From contig CAVSZD010000007.1 of the NCBI GenBank assembly GCA_963732355.1, positions 62,001 through 126,000 on the forward strand: a stretch of DNA of 64,000 nt, read 5' to 3'. The translations under genes were made by a program, and so were the position numbers. Positions within the stretch are counted from its first letter, which is position 1. Each line of letters starts with the position of its first letter. The notes under the pieces are model-generated. The model was not told the origin of the DNA, ran no database searches, and saw only the letters and a list, made by a program, of their open reading frames with translations. This DNA is from JADKAV01 sp963732355 (GTDB lineage Bacteria; Actinomycetota; Actinomycetes; S36-B12; UBA10799). Below, in pieces: positions 34,165-43,250 of this stretch.

Positions 34165-35724
34165 TCACAACTTCGGGTAGCCGGTGACCTTCTGGATCGC
34201 CTGGTAGAGGGGGCGCAACCGCTCGTAGGACTTCGCGTACACCTCGCTGTAGAGCCGGGCGTAGAGATCACGATTTGCGGGAATCGGGTTGAAGGTCTCA
34301 CCGCGCCGCGTCATGTGCTCGGCGGCTGTAGCCACGTCGGGGTAGGCACCAATACCGACAGCGGCGTCCATCGCCGCACCGATCACCGAGGTCTCGGGGG
34401 TGTGCGCCCGATGCACGGGAAGATCGAAGATGTCCGCTGTCATCTGCATGATGGAGTCGCTGCGTGATCCGCCGCCCGTGGCGTGCAACTCGCGAATCTG
34501 TACGCCGTTCTTCTTCTGTGTGAGTTCGGCGCCCTCCTTGAGCGCGAACACGATGCCCTCGAGGATCGCGCGGTAGAGATGTGCCCTTGTGTGGACGTCG
34601 CCGAAACCGAAGACCGCACCCTTCGCATAGGCGTCGAGGTCGGGGCCAGGAGCCCAGTACGGCTGGCAGACCAGACCGTCGGACCCGGGCGGGACGTCGC
34701 GCACCAACTCCTCCAGCAGGTCCTCGGGCGCCTGTCCCGACTCGGCCGCCTGCAGCCTCTCCTGCAGTCCGAACTCCTCTTTGAACCAGGAGACCATCCA
34801 CAGACCTCGAACGACGTTCACCTCGGTGTAGTACTCCCCCGGCACGGCCGACGGGTACGGCGGCAGCATCGGTCGCAGTTCGACGTAGTCGGCGGTCTGA
34901 GTGTTGATCGTCGCGGTGGTCCCGTAACTGACACAGCCCTCCTGTGGCGTCAGACACCCCGACCCCACGATGTCGCACGCTTTGTCATTCGAGGCCGCCA
35001 CCAGGGGCAAGCCGCTGGGGATCCCAGACTGCTCGGCAGCCTCGGCCGTGATGTAGCCGAGGATCTCAGTGGGCTTCACCAATTCCGGCAACTTCTCCCG
35101 CTCGATAGGGAACAACCGCCATTTGAGGTCGAGCTTCCCCGCCCAGTCCGACTTCTTCACATCGAAGGGGACCGGACCGATCACGTTGCCCACCGAGTCG
35201 TTGAGCTCACCCGTGAGCCGGTGGGTGAAGAACCCCGACAGGAACACGAACTTGTTGGTGCGCTCCCAGATGTCCGGCTCGTTCTGACGTATCCAATTCG
35301 AACGGCTGAACTGCGTCGCGTACGCCACGATCGGGTACTTTCCGCTGGCCTTGAGAAGCGGGACCGCAAAACCGGGCACGACGGCCTGCATGTCCGCCTT
35401 GCGCTGGTCCAGCCAGACGATGGCCGGACGCAGTGGCTGCCCATCGGCATCCAGGTTCACCATGGTGGCCCGCTGGGTCGTGATGGTCACTGCGACGATG
35501 CGCTGGCTTGTGTCGGGCTGTTCGGCGAGCACCTGCTTGGTGGTGTCGCAGAGGTTCTGCCAGTAGTACTCGGGGTCCTGCTCGGCCCAACCGGGCTGCT
35601 CGGAGACGTAGGGCTCGATCGGGGTCTTCACGAAAGCGTGGATGTTGCCCTGCAGATCCACCAGACCTGCTCGTATCGACTGCGTTCCGGCGTCGATGGC
35701 CAGAATCAGATCGTTTTGATTCAT
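34165..35724 (-). CDS. FGGY-family carbohydrate kinase
   Basis: A 519-residue sugar/polyol kinase with the two actin-like domains of the FGGY family. N-terminal ATPase motif LAIDAGTQSIRAGLVD, mid-protein ASNDKACDIVGSGCLTPQEG, and C-terminal ELHATGGGSRSDSIMQMTADIFDLPV (second FGGY signature). The substrate cannot be read; glycerol, dihydroxyacetone or a pentulose are options. The ATG at 35724 overlaps the stop of the upstream flavoprotein gene (ATGA), so the two form a coupled pair. It converges with the IclR gene (6-base gap). Confidence 0.87.
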   Translation of the reverse strand: MNQNDLILAIDAGTQSIRAGLVDLQGNIHAFVKTPIEPYVSEQPGWAEQDPEYYWQNLCDTTKQVLAEQPDTSQRIVAVTITTQRATMVNLDADGQPLRPAIVWLDQRKADMQAVVPGFAVPLLKASGKYPIVAYATQFSRSNWIRQNEPDIWERTNKFVFLSGFFTHRLTGELNDSVGNVIGPVPFDVKKSDWAGKLDLKWRLFPIEREKLPELVKPTEILGYITAEAAEQSGIPSGLPLVAASNDKACDIVGSGCLTPQEGCVSYGTTATINTQTADYVELRPMLPPYPSAVPGEYYTEVNVVRGLWMVSWFKEEFGLQERLQAAESGQAPEDLLEELVRDVPPGSDGLVCQPYWAPGPDLDAYAKGAVFGFGDVHTRAHLYRAILEGIVFALKEGAELTQKKNGVQIRELHATGGGSRSDSIMQMTADIFDLPVHRAHTPETSVIGAAMDAAVGIGAYPDVATAAEHMTRRGETFNPIPANRDLYARLYSEVYAKSYERLRPLYQAIQKVTGYPKL

Positions 35725-37418
35725 GATGACTGCCCAATCCCCATCGAGTTGCCCGGATTCATGATCCCGTCAGGATCGAAGTGCGACTTAAGTGCACGCA
35801 GCACCCCGATCTCCTCGGCGCCCAGGTACTGCTCCAACCAAGGGCCGAACAGATTGCCCACACCGTGGTGGTGGCTGGTCGATCCGCCGAACTCCAGGAT
35901 CTTGTCGATGATCCCGGCGCGGAAGGCAAAGAACTCCTCAGCGTCCTGCGGGCGCAGGATCAGGATGAAATAGAGGTTCGTGCCCTGCTGGTAGAAGTGT
36001 GACGCGTGGGTCATGCAGATGGTGCCCGGTCGGCTCTTCACGAACTGCCGGACCCCGCGGTAGACCTCGTCCAGGTTGTCCCAACGAACAGAGGTCTCCA
36101 ACGTGTCGATGATCATCCCGAAGTCGATGATGTCGTCACGGATGTAGATGTCGGAGTACCTGCCGTGCTCCCACTGCTTCACGGCCATCGCCGTTAGCGA
36201 CATGCCCCCGTGCGACTTCGCGATGCGCTTGGACATCGCTGCGACATGTTTCGCGAAACCCTTCTCCCCCTCCGCGGTGGCGATCAGCAGACAGCGTCGC
36301 CCGGGCTTGAGCCCGCGCATGCCCAAGAAGGCGTTCACAGGTCCGGTGTCGAAACCCTTGAGCGCCAGGCCTCGCTCGGTCTCCTCAGGGTCGGAGATGC
36401 GCAAGATGGCCGGCAGGCCGAACTCGCCCTGGGCGATCTCGCGAGCAGTGTCCACCGCGGCTTCCCACGTGGGCATCATGAACGCGAAACGCTGGGTGTT
36501 CTCAGGGCGATAGCCGAAGATCTTGATGCTGGCCTCCACCAGGACCCCGAAGACCCCCTCGCTGCCCTTGAAGATGTCATTCACCTTCGGTCCCGTGGCC
36601 GACGCCGGCACCTCCTGGGTGACGAACGTGCCCACCGGCGTCACGTACTCCTGGCTGACGATCAAGTCGTAGGCGTCGCCGTAATAGGTGGAGGCCTGCC
36701 CCGAACCCAGCGCACTGATCCAGCCACCCACAGAGGCCAACTCGAAGGACTGCGGGAAGTGTCCGCAGGTGAAGGCCCGTGTTGTTCCGAAGAGGTTCGG
36801 CGCGTCGTTCAATGAGGCTTCAAGGTCGGAGGCGATCAGGCCAGGCTGCACCCGGGCGGTCATGTTGGCCTCGCTGACGGCGAGGATCTTGTTCATGTGG
36901 GTGCGCATCACGAGTACCACACCACCGTGGTCGGCACGCGTCCCCAGCACCGTGCCCGAGCCGGCCCCATAGGGGATCACCGGGATCTTGTGCGTAGTGC
37001 AGTAGGCAACGATCTGCCCAACATCGGCCTTGTCGCGCGGGTGGACGACCAGGTCCGGTACCAGCGGCACGTGCCCCGCGCGCAGGGCCAGGTCCTCGTC
37101 GACCGCCTTGCCGTGCCCGTACCGCACACGGCTGTAGTCGTCGTCGGCAACGTTCTCGGCACCGACAATGGCCGCGATGGCGTCTCGGTGCTGGGCGGCC
37201 AGGGCCGACGGCTGCGCCACCTCAACCAGAGAATCACCTTCGTCGCGACGCCGGGAGAAGTCAGCGTCGGTCATCCCGAACTCGTCCTTGAACATCTGGA
37301 CCCAACCCGCACTCGGATGTTTGAAACGCTCAGAGTCGTAGGTGAAGACCGAACGATAGGTCCCCTCACTTGCCGGGTGCTCTCGCCAATCGGGCTGCGC
37401 CGCCGCGTCACGCGCCAT
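35721..37418 (-). CDS. FAD-binding oxidase, alkyl-DHAP synthase-like
   Basis: A 565-residue VAO/PCMH-type flavoprotein. The FAD motif is VIPYGAGSGTVLG; SFELASVGGWISALGSGQAS and EYVTPVGTF resemble alkyl-dihydroxyacetone-phosphate synthase (AGPS), as does the C-terminal histidine cluster STSHHHGVGNLFGPWL. AGPS exchanges an acyl for an alkyl chain to start ether lipids; a sugar-acid or glycolate oxidase is the alternative. The ATG at 37418 follows GGGAG. It is cotranscribed with an FGGY kinase, suggesting that the kinase supplies or uses its phosphorylated substrate. A 130-base gap upstream separates it from tRNA-Glu. Confidence 0.82.
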   Translation of the reverse strand: MARDAAAQPDWREHPASEGTYRSVFTYDSERFKHPSAGWVQMFKDEFGMTDADFSRRRDEGDSLVEVAQPSALAAQHRDAIAAIVGAENVADDDYSRVRYGHGKAVDEDLALRAGHVPLVPDLVVHPRDKADVGQIVAYCTTHKIPVIPYGAGSGTVLGTRADHGGVVLVMRTHMNKILAVSEANMTARVQPGLIASDLEASLNDAPNLFGTTRAFTCGHFPQSFELASVGGWISALGSGQASTYYGDAYDLIVSQEYVTPVGTFVTQEVPASATGPKVNDIFKGSEGVFGVLVEASIKIFGYRPENTQRFAFMMPTWEAAVDTAREIAQGEFGLPAILRISDPEETERGLALKGFDTGPVNAFLGMRGLKPGRRCLLIATAEGEKGFAKHVAAMSKRIAKSHGGMSLTAMAVKQWEHGRYSDIYIRDDIIDFGMIIDTLETSVRWDNLDEVYRGVRQFVKSRPGTICMTHASHFYQQGTNLYFILILRPQDAEEFFAFRAGIIDKILEFGGSTSHHHGVGNLFGPWLEQYLGAEEIGVLRALKSHFDPDGIMNPGNSMGIGQSS

Positions 37419-37510
37419 CAGGTCACTCCCTCTCATTCCTGACGGCAATGTTACACGGTGTGGATATCTGTCACAGGCTTTCGCACGAATCGCCTCGGAC
37501 GGACATGACA

Positions 37511-37542
37511 AAGGCCCCCCATCATCACTGATGGGGGGCCTT
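37511..37542 (-). terminator. Intrinsic terminator after tRNA-Glu
   Basis: A 14-bp perfect stem (AAGGCCCCCCATCA / TGATGGGGGGCCTT) with a 4-base loop, followed by TTT in the minus direction. It lies 7 bases after tRNA-Glu and before the flavoprotein gene, ending the tRNA transcript. Confidence 0.88.
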
Positions 37543-37548
37543 GCCTTG

Positions 37549-37621
37549 TAGCCCCGACGGGATTCGAACCCGCGCTACCGCCTTGAGAGGGCGGCGTGCT
37601 AGGCCGCTACACAACGGGGCC
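37549..37621 (-). tRNA. tRNA-Glu (anticodon CUC)
   Basis: A 73-base cloverleaf on the minus strand. The 5' end GGCCCCGTTG pairs with the 3' CGGGGCT; the anticodon stem CCGCC/GGCGG encloses loop CTCTCAA with anticodon CUC; the T arm GCGGG-TTCGAAT-CCCGT is standard. CCA is not encoded. Second gene of a two-tRNA unit with tRNA-Gln, an order also seen in streptomycetes. Confidence 0.95.
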
Positions 37622-37645
37622 GGATGAGTCGCAATACGCGTCTCG

Positions 37646-37717
37646 CTGGGGTACCAGGACTCGAACCTAGACTAACTGGACCAGAACCAGTCGGGCTGCC
37701 AATTACCCCATACCCCA
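37646..37717 (-). tRNA. tRNA-Gln (anticodon CUG)
   Basis: A 72-base cloverleaf on the minus strand. Acceptor TGGGGTA/TACCCCA; anticodon stem ACTGG/CCAGT around TTCTGGT gives anticodon CUG; T loop GTTCGAGTC is standard. CCA is not encoded. First gene of the tRNA-Gln/tRNA-Glu transcript. Confidence 0.95.
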
Positions 37718-37745
37718 AGGGTCGTTGCCGAAGGACAACTGTTCA

Positions 37746-37774
37746 AGCATACCGGGGCCACGGGCCGACCGGAA
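37746..37774 (-). promoter_or_regulatory. Probable promoter of the tRNA unit
   Basis: On the minus strand TTCCGG (37769-37774), 17 bases, then TATGCT (37746-37751), about 28 bases before the 5' end of tRNA-Gln. The -10 fits well; the -35 is weak. No other gene is seen in the 173-base gap up to the FIST gene. Confidence 0.5.
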
Positions 37775-37890
37775 TCCCCGGGTCGCCTCCAGAACCGGCC
37801 CCTCGAACGGGCGACTGCATGTCGCTCACCGTGCTTGTTCGATCACGGATAGCGATACTGATCGGTGAGACCGAACGAGGGGCGGACTGA

Positions 37891-39036
37891 GTGCGCACTA
37901 CCACTCTCACATGGGATCCCGCGGCGGGATGGTCACCACCGATGGCTTCGGTGGCCTGCGTCGGAACTCGCAGTGTGGCACTTGTCTTCGCTGACCGCCT
38001 CGCCGCCGCCGAGGAGGCCTTGGGCCAGTTGAACGAAGCGCTGCCGGGGGCCACGGTGCTCGGGTGCTCGACGGCCGGACAGATCCTGGGTAACCGTGTC
38101 GATCCTGCGCCCCTCGTTGCGTCCGTGACGACTTTCGAAGCCGCAGAGGTCCACAGCGCCTGCGTGTGCGACCAGCCCGACAGCCATGAGATGGGGCTGG
38201 GACTGGGTCGCTCATTGACCGCATCGGCCGATGGACGCCGTATCGCTGGTGTGATGGTCTTCGGGGGCGGCCTGCAACTCAACGGCAGCGCACTGGTCAC
38301 CGGCTTGGCTGCGAGCCTGCCGCCGGGGACGTCGCTGTCCGGCGGTCTTGCCGGGGACGGCCCCCGGTTCGAGCACACATGGGTGCATTTCAACGGCAGC
38401 AGACGCGACAACTGCGCCGTGGCATTCGCTGTCGTCGGTGACCATGCACACTTCCAGCACGGATCCGAGGGGGGCTGGGATGGCTTCGGACCCCATCGCA
38501 CGATTACGCGCAGTGACGGCAACGTCCTCTACGAACTCGACGGACAACCGGCACTGACGTTGTACAAGCAGTACCTCGGTGATCTGGCCCACGACCTGCC
38601 CGCCTCAGCTCTGCTGTTCCCGCTGACCATCGCGTCTCCGCAAGGCACCAACAGCATCGTCAGAACGATCCTGTCGGTCGATGAGCAGGAGCAGTCCATG
38701 ACGTTCGCCGGCGACGTCCCCACTGGCTGGACCGCCAGGCTGATGTGGACCACCACGGACGGTCTGACACACGGCGCATCGCAGGCGGCCGAAGAATCGG
38801 TCCAGGAAGAGTCGGGCCTCGCTATCGCCGTGTCATGCGTGGGTCGGCGACTGGTGCTGGGAGCACGCACCGAGGAGGAACTCGATTCGGTGGTCGAGGC
38901 GATCGGAGCCGACGTTCCTCTCATCGGCTTCTACAGCTACGGCGAGATCTCACCTGTCGGCGGCATGTGCGCCCTGCACAACCAGACGATGACGGTGACC
39001 ACCATCAGCGAAGTGCGCCCGCCCGATGACCGATGA
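37891..39036 (+). CDS. FIST-domain sensory protein
   Basis: A 381-residue cytosolic protein with FIST N and C domains: ALPGATVLGCSTAGQI and SLSGGLAGDGPRFEHTWVHFNG in the N part, VLYELDGQPALTLYKQYLG at the start of the C part, and IGFYSYGEISPVGG at the end. FIST domains are predicted to bind small ligands, perhaps amino acids, and are often linked to signalling genes. GTG at 37891 preceded by GAGGGGCGG. It overlaps the next gene, a c-di-GMP enzyme, by 11 bases, suggesting that it is its input module. Confidence 0.88.
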   Translation: MRTTTLTWDPAAGWSPPMASVACVGTRSVALVFADRLAAAEEALGQLNEALPGATVLGCSTAGQILGNRVDPAPLVASVTTFEAAEVHSACVCDQPDSHEMGLGLGRSLTASADGRRIAGVMVFGGGLQLNGSALVTGLAASLPPGTSLSGGLAGDGPRFEHTWVHFNGSRRDNCAVAFAVVGDHAHFQHGSEGGWDGFGPHRTITRSDGNVLYELDGQPALTLYKQYLGDLAHDLPASALLFPLTIASPQGTNSIVRTILSVDEQEQSMTFAGDVPTGWTARLMWTTTDGLTHGASQAAEESVQEESGLAIAVSCVGRRLVLGARTEEELDSVVEAIGADVPLIGFYSYGEISPVGGMCALHNQTMTVTTISEVRPPDDR

Positions 39037-40891
39037 CGGCCAACTGCACCGGATCCTGCGCCGACAGATGAACCGGGCGGGGGTCTCGACGAACGGAACA
39101 AGCGACCCGGGGCTCGACTCGCTGCTGCTCAGGATCTCGGCCACCTACGACGACGCCGACAAGCAGCACTACCTGCACGAGCGAGCATTCCGCCTGGCCT
39201 CACAGGAGATGCAGACGCTGTACAACCGACTGGAAGAAGCCACCCAGTCCCAGGCAGCAGTCCAGCGCGACCGGCTGAAGGCCATCTTCGACACGGCGGC
39301 CACGGGCTTGATCGTGCTCGAACCCGATGGCGGTGTCTTCGACCTGAACCCAGTCGCAGAGTCGGTATTGGAACTCGACCATGATGCGATGATCGGCGAG
39401 CCCCTGGAGAGCGTCCTGCGGCCAGCCAGCCCGCTGGATCCGACCATCTCCGATTTGAAATCGGCCTTGTCCGAGGGCCGGAACTGGCGGGCATCGGACA
39501 CCCAACTGGTCTCCCACACCGGCCGATCACTGAGCGCTTCCCTGCTGTTCCGCGCGATGCAGACCGGCGGCGGGGTGCTGGCGATCGAGGACATCAGCGA
39601 GCGCAAGCAAGCGCAGGCGGAACTGCTGTGGCGGGCCAACCATGACAGTCTCACCGGCCTGCTCAACCGGCCGGCTCTCATCGAACAGATCAACAGGGCG
39701 TTGCAGCGGGCACGCCGCTACGGCCATCAGGTGGCCGTGATGTTCATCGATCTCGACCGCTTCAAACGGGTCAACGACAGCCTGGGGCATGCCGCGGGCG
39801 ACGTGCTGCTGGTCGACTGCGCCAAGCGGATCACCTCCGTCATGCGCGAGGTTGACACCGTGGCCCGACTGGGGGGCGACGAGTTCGTGATCGTGTGTGA
39901 GAACCTCACCCGAAGTGAGGACGCACGGGAGGTCGCCCAGCGGGTCACCAAGGTCGTGGGCGAGCCCTTCTCCATCGACGGCGACCTCGCCTACGTCGAG
40001 GCGAGCATCGGGATCGCGATGTCCGATGGGAACACCGTTCAGCCCGACGACCTGCTGCGCGACGCCGATGTCGCGCTCTACGAGGCCAAGCAGCGACACG
40101 GTTCGGCCGTGACGCTCTACACCGAGGCGATGATCCACAGGATGCAGCACTCGCTGCACCTTGAGCGACGACTGCGCCGCGCCCTGTACACCGATGAGTT
40201 CTGGGTGGCCTACCAGCCGATCCGAACGCTGGGCGACGACCTGGTCATCGGGTTCGAAGCGCTGGCCAGATGGACCTCGCCGGAAGGACCCATCGCTACC
40301 GAGGAGTTCATCGCCGCGGCCGAGTCGGCCGGCCTCCTCAACGATCTGGGCCGAAGCCTCATCGAGAGTTCACTCATCTTCCAGACGAGGCTGCCGTCCG
40401 AGCAACTGCTGTTCATCAACATGGCTCCTGGCCAGATCGCCGCTGACGGGATCGTGGAATGGCTGGATGCGGCCATCGAGCGCACTGGCGCGGACGCCTC
40501 GCGGCTGTACATCGAGGTGACTGAAACAGCTGCGATGCACGATCACCTGATCGCACAGCGACTCGGTGCACTTCGGGAACGTGGGCTGCGGATAGCGCTG
40601 GACGACTTCGGGGTCGGGCACTCCTCGCTGGCCAGCATCCGGTCACTTCCCCTGGACTTGATCAAGGCCGACCGATCGTTCCTCGTGTCCACTCAGGGCG
40701 ACCCGCGGGCGCTTGCGATTGCCCGCATGGTGTGCGAACTCGGCGGCGCGCTGGGAGTCGACGTGATTGCCGAGGGGATCGAGACCGAAGAGCAGCGTGA
40801 CTTCATCGCCACCCTGGGCTGCGATCTGGGTCAGGGGTACCTGCTGGGCGCGCCGAAGCCTGCCGAGGAAGCCTTGGGTTACCTTTCTTGA
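39026..40891 (+). CDS. PAS-GGDEF-EAL c-di-GMP turnover protein
   Basis: A 621-residue protein. Residues about 50-80 form a helix, followed by a PAS domain (IFDTAATGLIVLEPDG). The diguanylate cyclase domain has an intact RLGGDEFVIV with an inhibitory RxxD site (REVD) five residues upstream. The phosphodiesterase domain has FEALARW, EVTE, LDDFGVGHSSL, IKADRSF, VIAEGIET and GQGYLLG, so both activities look possible. No membrane segments are seen. The gene overlaps the FIST gene by 11 bases and the convergent gltX by 13. Confidence 0.93.
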   Translation: MTDDGQLHRILRRQMNRAGVSTNGTSDPGLDSLLLRISATYDDADKQHYLHERAFRLASQEMQTLYNRLEEATQSQAAVQRDRLKAIFDTAATGLIVLEPDGGVFDLNPVAESVLELDHDAMIGEPLESVLRPASPLDPTISDLKSALSEGRNWRASDTQLVSHTGRSLSASLLFRAMQTGGGVLAIEDISERKQAQAELLWRANHDSLTGLLNRPALIEQINRALQRARRYGHQVAVMFIDLDRFKRVNDSLGHAAGDVLLVDCAKRITSVMREVDTVARLGGDEFVIVCENLTRSEDAREVAQRVTKVVGEPFSIDGDLAYVEASIGIAMSDGNTVQPDDLLRDADVALYEAKQRHGSAVTLYTEAMIHRMQHSLHLERRLRRALYTDEFWVAYQPIRTLGDDLVIGFEALARWTSPEGPIATEEFIAAAESAGLLNDLGRSLIESSLIFQTRLPSEQLLFINMAPGQIAADGIVEWLDAAIERTGADASRLYIEVTETAAMHDHLIAQRLGALRERGLRIALDDFGVGHSSLASIRSLPLDLIKADRSFLVSTQGDPRALAIARMVCELGGALGVDVIAEGIETEEQRDFIATLGCDLGQGYLLGAPKPAEEALGYLS

Positions 40892-42327
40892 GCCCGGGTC
40901 AACCGCCGCAAAGACTCCTCGCGACCCAGCAACTCCATGGACTCGAACAGTGGAGGTGACACCCGGCGTCCGGTGATCGCCACCCGGACCGGGCCGAACG
41001 CCAGTTTCGGTTTCAAGCCCATCTCGTCGACCAGACGTGCACGCAGTGCTGCCTGAATCGCATCAGCCGTGAAGTCCGGCAATTCCGCGACTGCGGTCGC
41101 CGCGGCCGCGACCACCTCCATCCCCTGTTCATCGAGCAGCTTCTCGCGCGCTTCATCCTCGATCTGCACGTCGGCGAACAGGAAGCCAAGCATCCCGCTG
41201 ACCTGGTCGAGTGTCTCCAGGCGTTCCTGGACCAGCGGTGTGGCCTGCTTCAGCAGCGCGAGTTGGTCGTCGGTGACCGGGTCGGCGAGCACAGAGTCTC
41301 GCTGCAAGAAGGGGATCATTCGATCCACGAGATCGTCGACGTCCAGAGCCCGGATCCAGTCGCCGTTGATAGCACGGCACTTCTTCACATCGAAACGGGC
41401 AGGGCTGGGGTTGACAGTTGAGACGTCGAAGTTGGCGGCCAGCTCCTGCAACGAGAAGAACTCGCGATCATCACCGATCGACCAGCCCAGCAGTGCCAAG
41501 TAGTTGGCCATGGCTTCGGGCAGATAGCCCTGCTCGATGTAGGCGTTGAAGTCGGCCTGCGGATCGCGCTTGCTGAGCTTCTTGTTGCCCTCCCCCATCA
41601 CGTAGGGAAGGTGCCCGAACCGCGGCACAGGGGCGCCAAGCAGTTCATATAGCGCCAGCTGACGCGGGGTACTGGACAGGAGATCCTCGCCCCGTAGGAC
41701 ATCGGTGATGCCCATCGCGATGTCGTCGACCGGGTTGACCAGCGTGTATAGCGGCTCGCCGTTGGCCCGGACGATCACGAAGTCAGGTACGTGCTCGTCC
41801 CGTACGTGGATCGGGCCACGCACCAGGTCGTCCCACTCCCAGTCGTGGTCGGGCATCTGGACCCGTACGACGGGTCGGCGCCCGGCGGCTTCGTAGTCGG
41901 CGATCTCTTCGGGTGTGAGGTTGCGGCAGGTGCCTTCGTAGCCGGGAGCGCGACCCTCTTTGCGCGCGAGTTCGCGCCGGGCTTCCAACTCCTCCGGCGT
42001 GCAGTAGCAGCGGTACGCCTTGCCCTCGGTCAACAACCGCTGGGCCACCTCTTTGTAGGAGGCCAGCCTCTGCGACTGGCGGTACGGCTCGTAAGGCCCA
42101 CCCACCTCCGGGCCCTCGTCCCAATCGAGGTGCAGCCACCGCAGGGTCTTGAGCAGTGCCTCATAGCTCTGCTCGGAATCACGTGCCGAGTCTGTGTCCT
42201 CGATCCTGAACACGAAGGTGCCGCCGGTGTGCCTGGCGTGCGCCCAGTTGAACAGCGCGGTGCGCACCATCCCCACATGCGGATTGCCGGTCGGGGACGG
42301 GCAGAACCGAACGCGGACTGCACTCAT
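40879..42327 (-). CDS. gltX: Glutamyl-tRNA synthetase
   Basis: Class I aminoacyl-tRNA synthetase charging tRNA-Glu (and, if the organism uses the transamidation route, tRNA-Gln); 482 residues. HIGH-type motif PSPTGNPHVGM near the N-terminus and KLSKR in the middle (GEGNKKLSKRDPQ). The ATG at 42327 overlaps the FAH stop (ATGA). The 3' end overlaps the convergent GGDEF-EAL gene by 13 bases. The FAH-gltX pair is conserved in actinobacteria. Confidence 0.97.
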   Translation of the reverse strand: MSAVRVRFCPSPTGNPHVGMVRTALFNWAHARHTGGTFVFRIEDTDSARDSEQSYEALLKTLRWLHLDWDEGPEVGGPYEPYRQSQRLASYKEVAQRLLTEGKAYRCYCTPEELEARRELARKEGRAPGYEGTCRNLTPEEIADYEAAGRRPVVRVQMPDHDWEWDDLVRGPIHVRDEHVPDFVIVRANGEPLYTLVNPVDDIAMGITDVLRGEDLLSSTPRQLALYELLGAPVPRFGHLPYVMGEGNKKLSKRDPQADFNAYIEQGYLPEAMANYLALLGWSIGDDREFFSLQELAANFDVSTVNPSPARFDVKKCRAINGDWIRALDVDDLVDRMIPFLQRDSVLADPVTDDQLALLKQATPLVQERLETLDQVSGMLGFLFADVQIEDEAREKLLDEQGMEVVAAAATAVAELPDFTADAIQAALRARLVDEMGLKPKLAFGPVRVAITGRRVSPPLFESMELLGREESLRRLTRAQER

Positions 42328-43103
42328 GAGAAGACTCCCGTGTCGCTGACGATGTTGTCGAGGGTGCCGATTCCCTCAATAGTGACCGTGACGGAATCGC
42401 CATTGCGCAGCGGTCCCACACCGGCTGGCGTTCCGGTGAGGATCACGTCACCGGGGACCAGCGTCATCACACGGCTGATCCATGCCACCAACTCGGACAC
42501 GCTGCGGACCATGTCAGCTGTGTTCCCATCCTGCCTGATCTGTTCGTTGACCTCACACTCGATGGCCAGGCCGTCGGGGTCCAGATCTGTCGCGATCCAC
42601 GGGCCGAGCGGGCAGAAGGTGTCGAAGCCCTTGGCCCTGCCCCACTGCCCATCCTTGGCCTGAAGATCGCGAGCGGTGACATCGTTGGCGCAGGTGTAGC
42701 CCAGCACGACCTCGTCCACCCGGTCCTCGGGCACGTCTTTGCACAGCCTGCCGATGACCACCGCCAACTCAGCCTCGTGCTCGACCTGGCCGGACTGCTC
42801 GGGCAGGGCGATGATCGCTTCCGGACCGACGACCGCTGTCGACGGCTTGAGGAAGATCATCGGCTCGGGCGGGACTTCCCCGCCCATCTCGGCGGCATGG
42901 TCCACATAGTTCTTGGCCACGGCGATGATCTTGGTCGGGAGGACAGGTGCGAGCAGATCGACGTCGTCGAGAGTGTGCTCAACCCCTGTGACCTCGATGC
43001 TCTCGACCGTCGGGAAGGGGGTGCCCGCAATTTCGCGGACGGCCTCGCCATCGACGATCCCGTACCTGACATCGCCCTCGTGGCGGTAGCGCGCAATCCT
43101 CAC
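42324..43103 (-). CDS. Fumarylacetoacetate hydrolase family protein
   Basis: A 259-residue FAH-fold enzyme: AVAKNYVDHAAEMG, PMIFLKPSTAVVGP, metal ligands in VEHEAELAVVIG, and GYTCANDVTARDLQ followed by GFDTFCPLGPW. Family members are hydrolases, isomerases or oxaloacetate decarboxylases, and the conserved gene next to gltX has no firmly known reaction. GTG at 43103. It follows the cimA gene on the same strand after a gap with a strong hairpin, and is coupled to gltX. Confidence 0.88.
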   Translation of the reverse strand: MRIARYRHEGDVRYGIVDGEAVREIAGTPFPTVESIEVTGVEHTLDDVDLLAPVLPTKIIAVAKNYVDHAAEMGGEVPPEPMIFLKPSTAVVGPEAIIALPEQSGQVEHEAELAVVIGRLCKDVPEDRVDEVVLGYTCANDVTARDLQAKDGQWGRAKGFDTFCPLGPWIATDLDPDGLAIECEVNEQIRQDGNTADMVRSVSELVAWISRVMTLVPGDVILTGTPAGVGPLRNGDSVTVTIEGIGTLDNIVSDTGVFS

Positions 43104-43160
43104 CGTCCGAGCCTAACTGGGCAGACGGTTGAGGCGTCGGGTGCCCGATGACGATCGCGC

Positions 43161-43220
43161 GTTGGTTGACGCTCAAGCAGTTGGTTGACGCTCGTCGCGC
43201 GACGGACATCAACCAACTGC
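43161..43220 (-). terminator. GTTGGTTGA hairpin and direct repeat between cimA and FAH
   Basis: Arms GCAGTTGGTTGA (43177-43188) and TCAACCAACTGC (43209-43220) are perfectly complementary, and the loop holds the self-complementary CGTCGCGCGACG (43193-43204). GTTGGTTGACGCTC also occurs twice in direct orientation (43161-43174 and 43180-43193). It lies in the 147-base gap after cimA (stop 43251). Probable terminator without T-tract, or a repeat element; nothing else is seen in the gap. Confidence 0.6.
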
Positions 43221-43250
43221 ACGGGCCCCACCCAACGCAGCATTGACACC

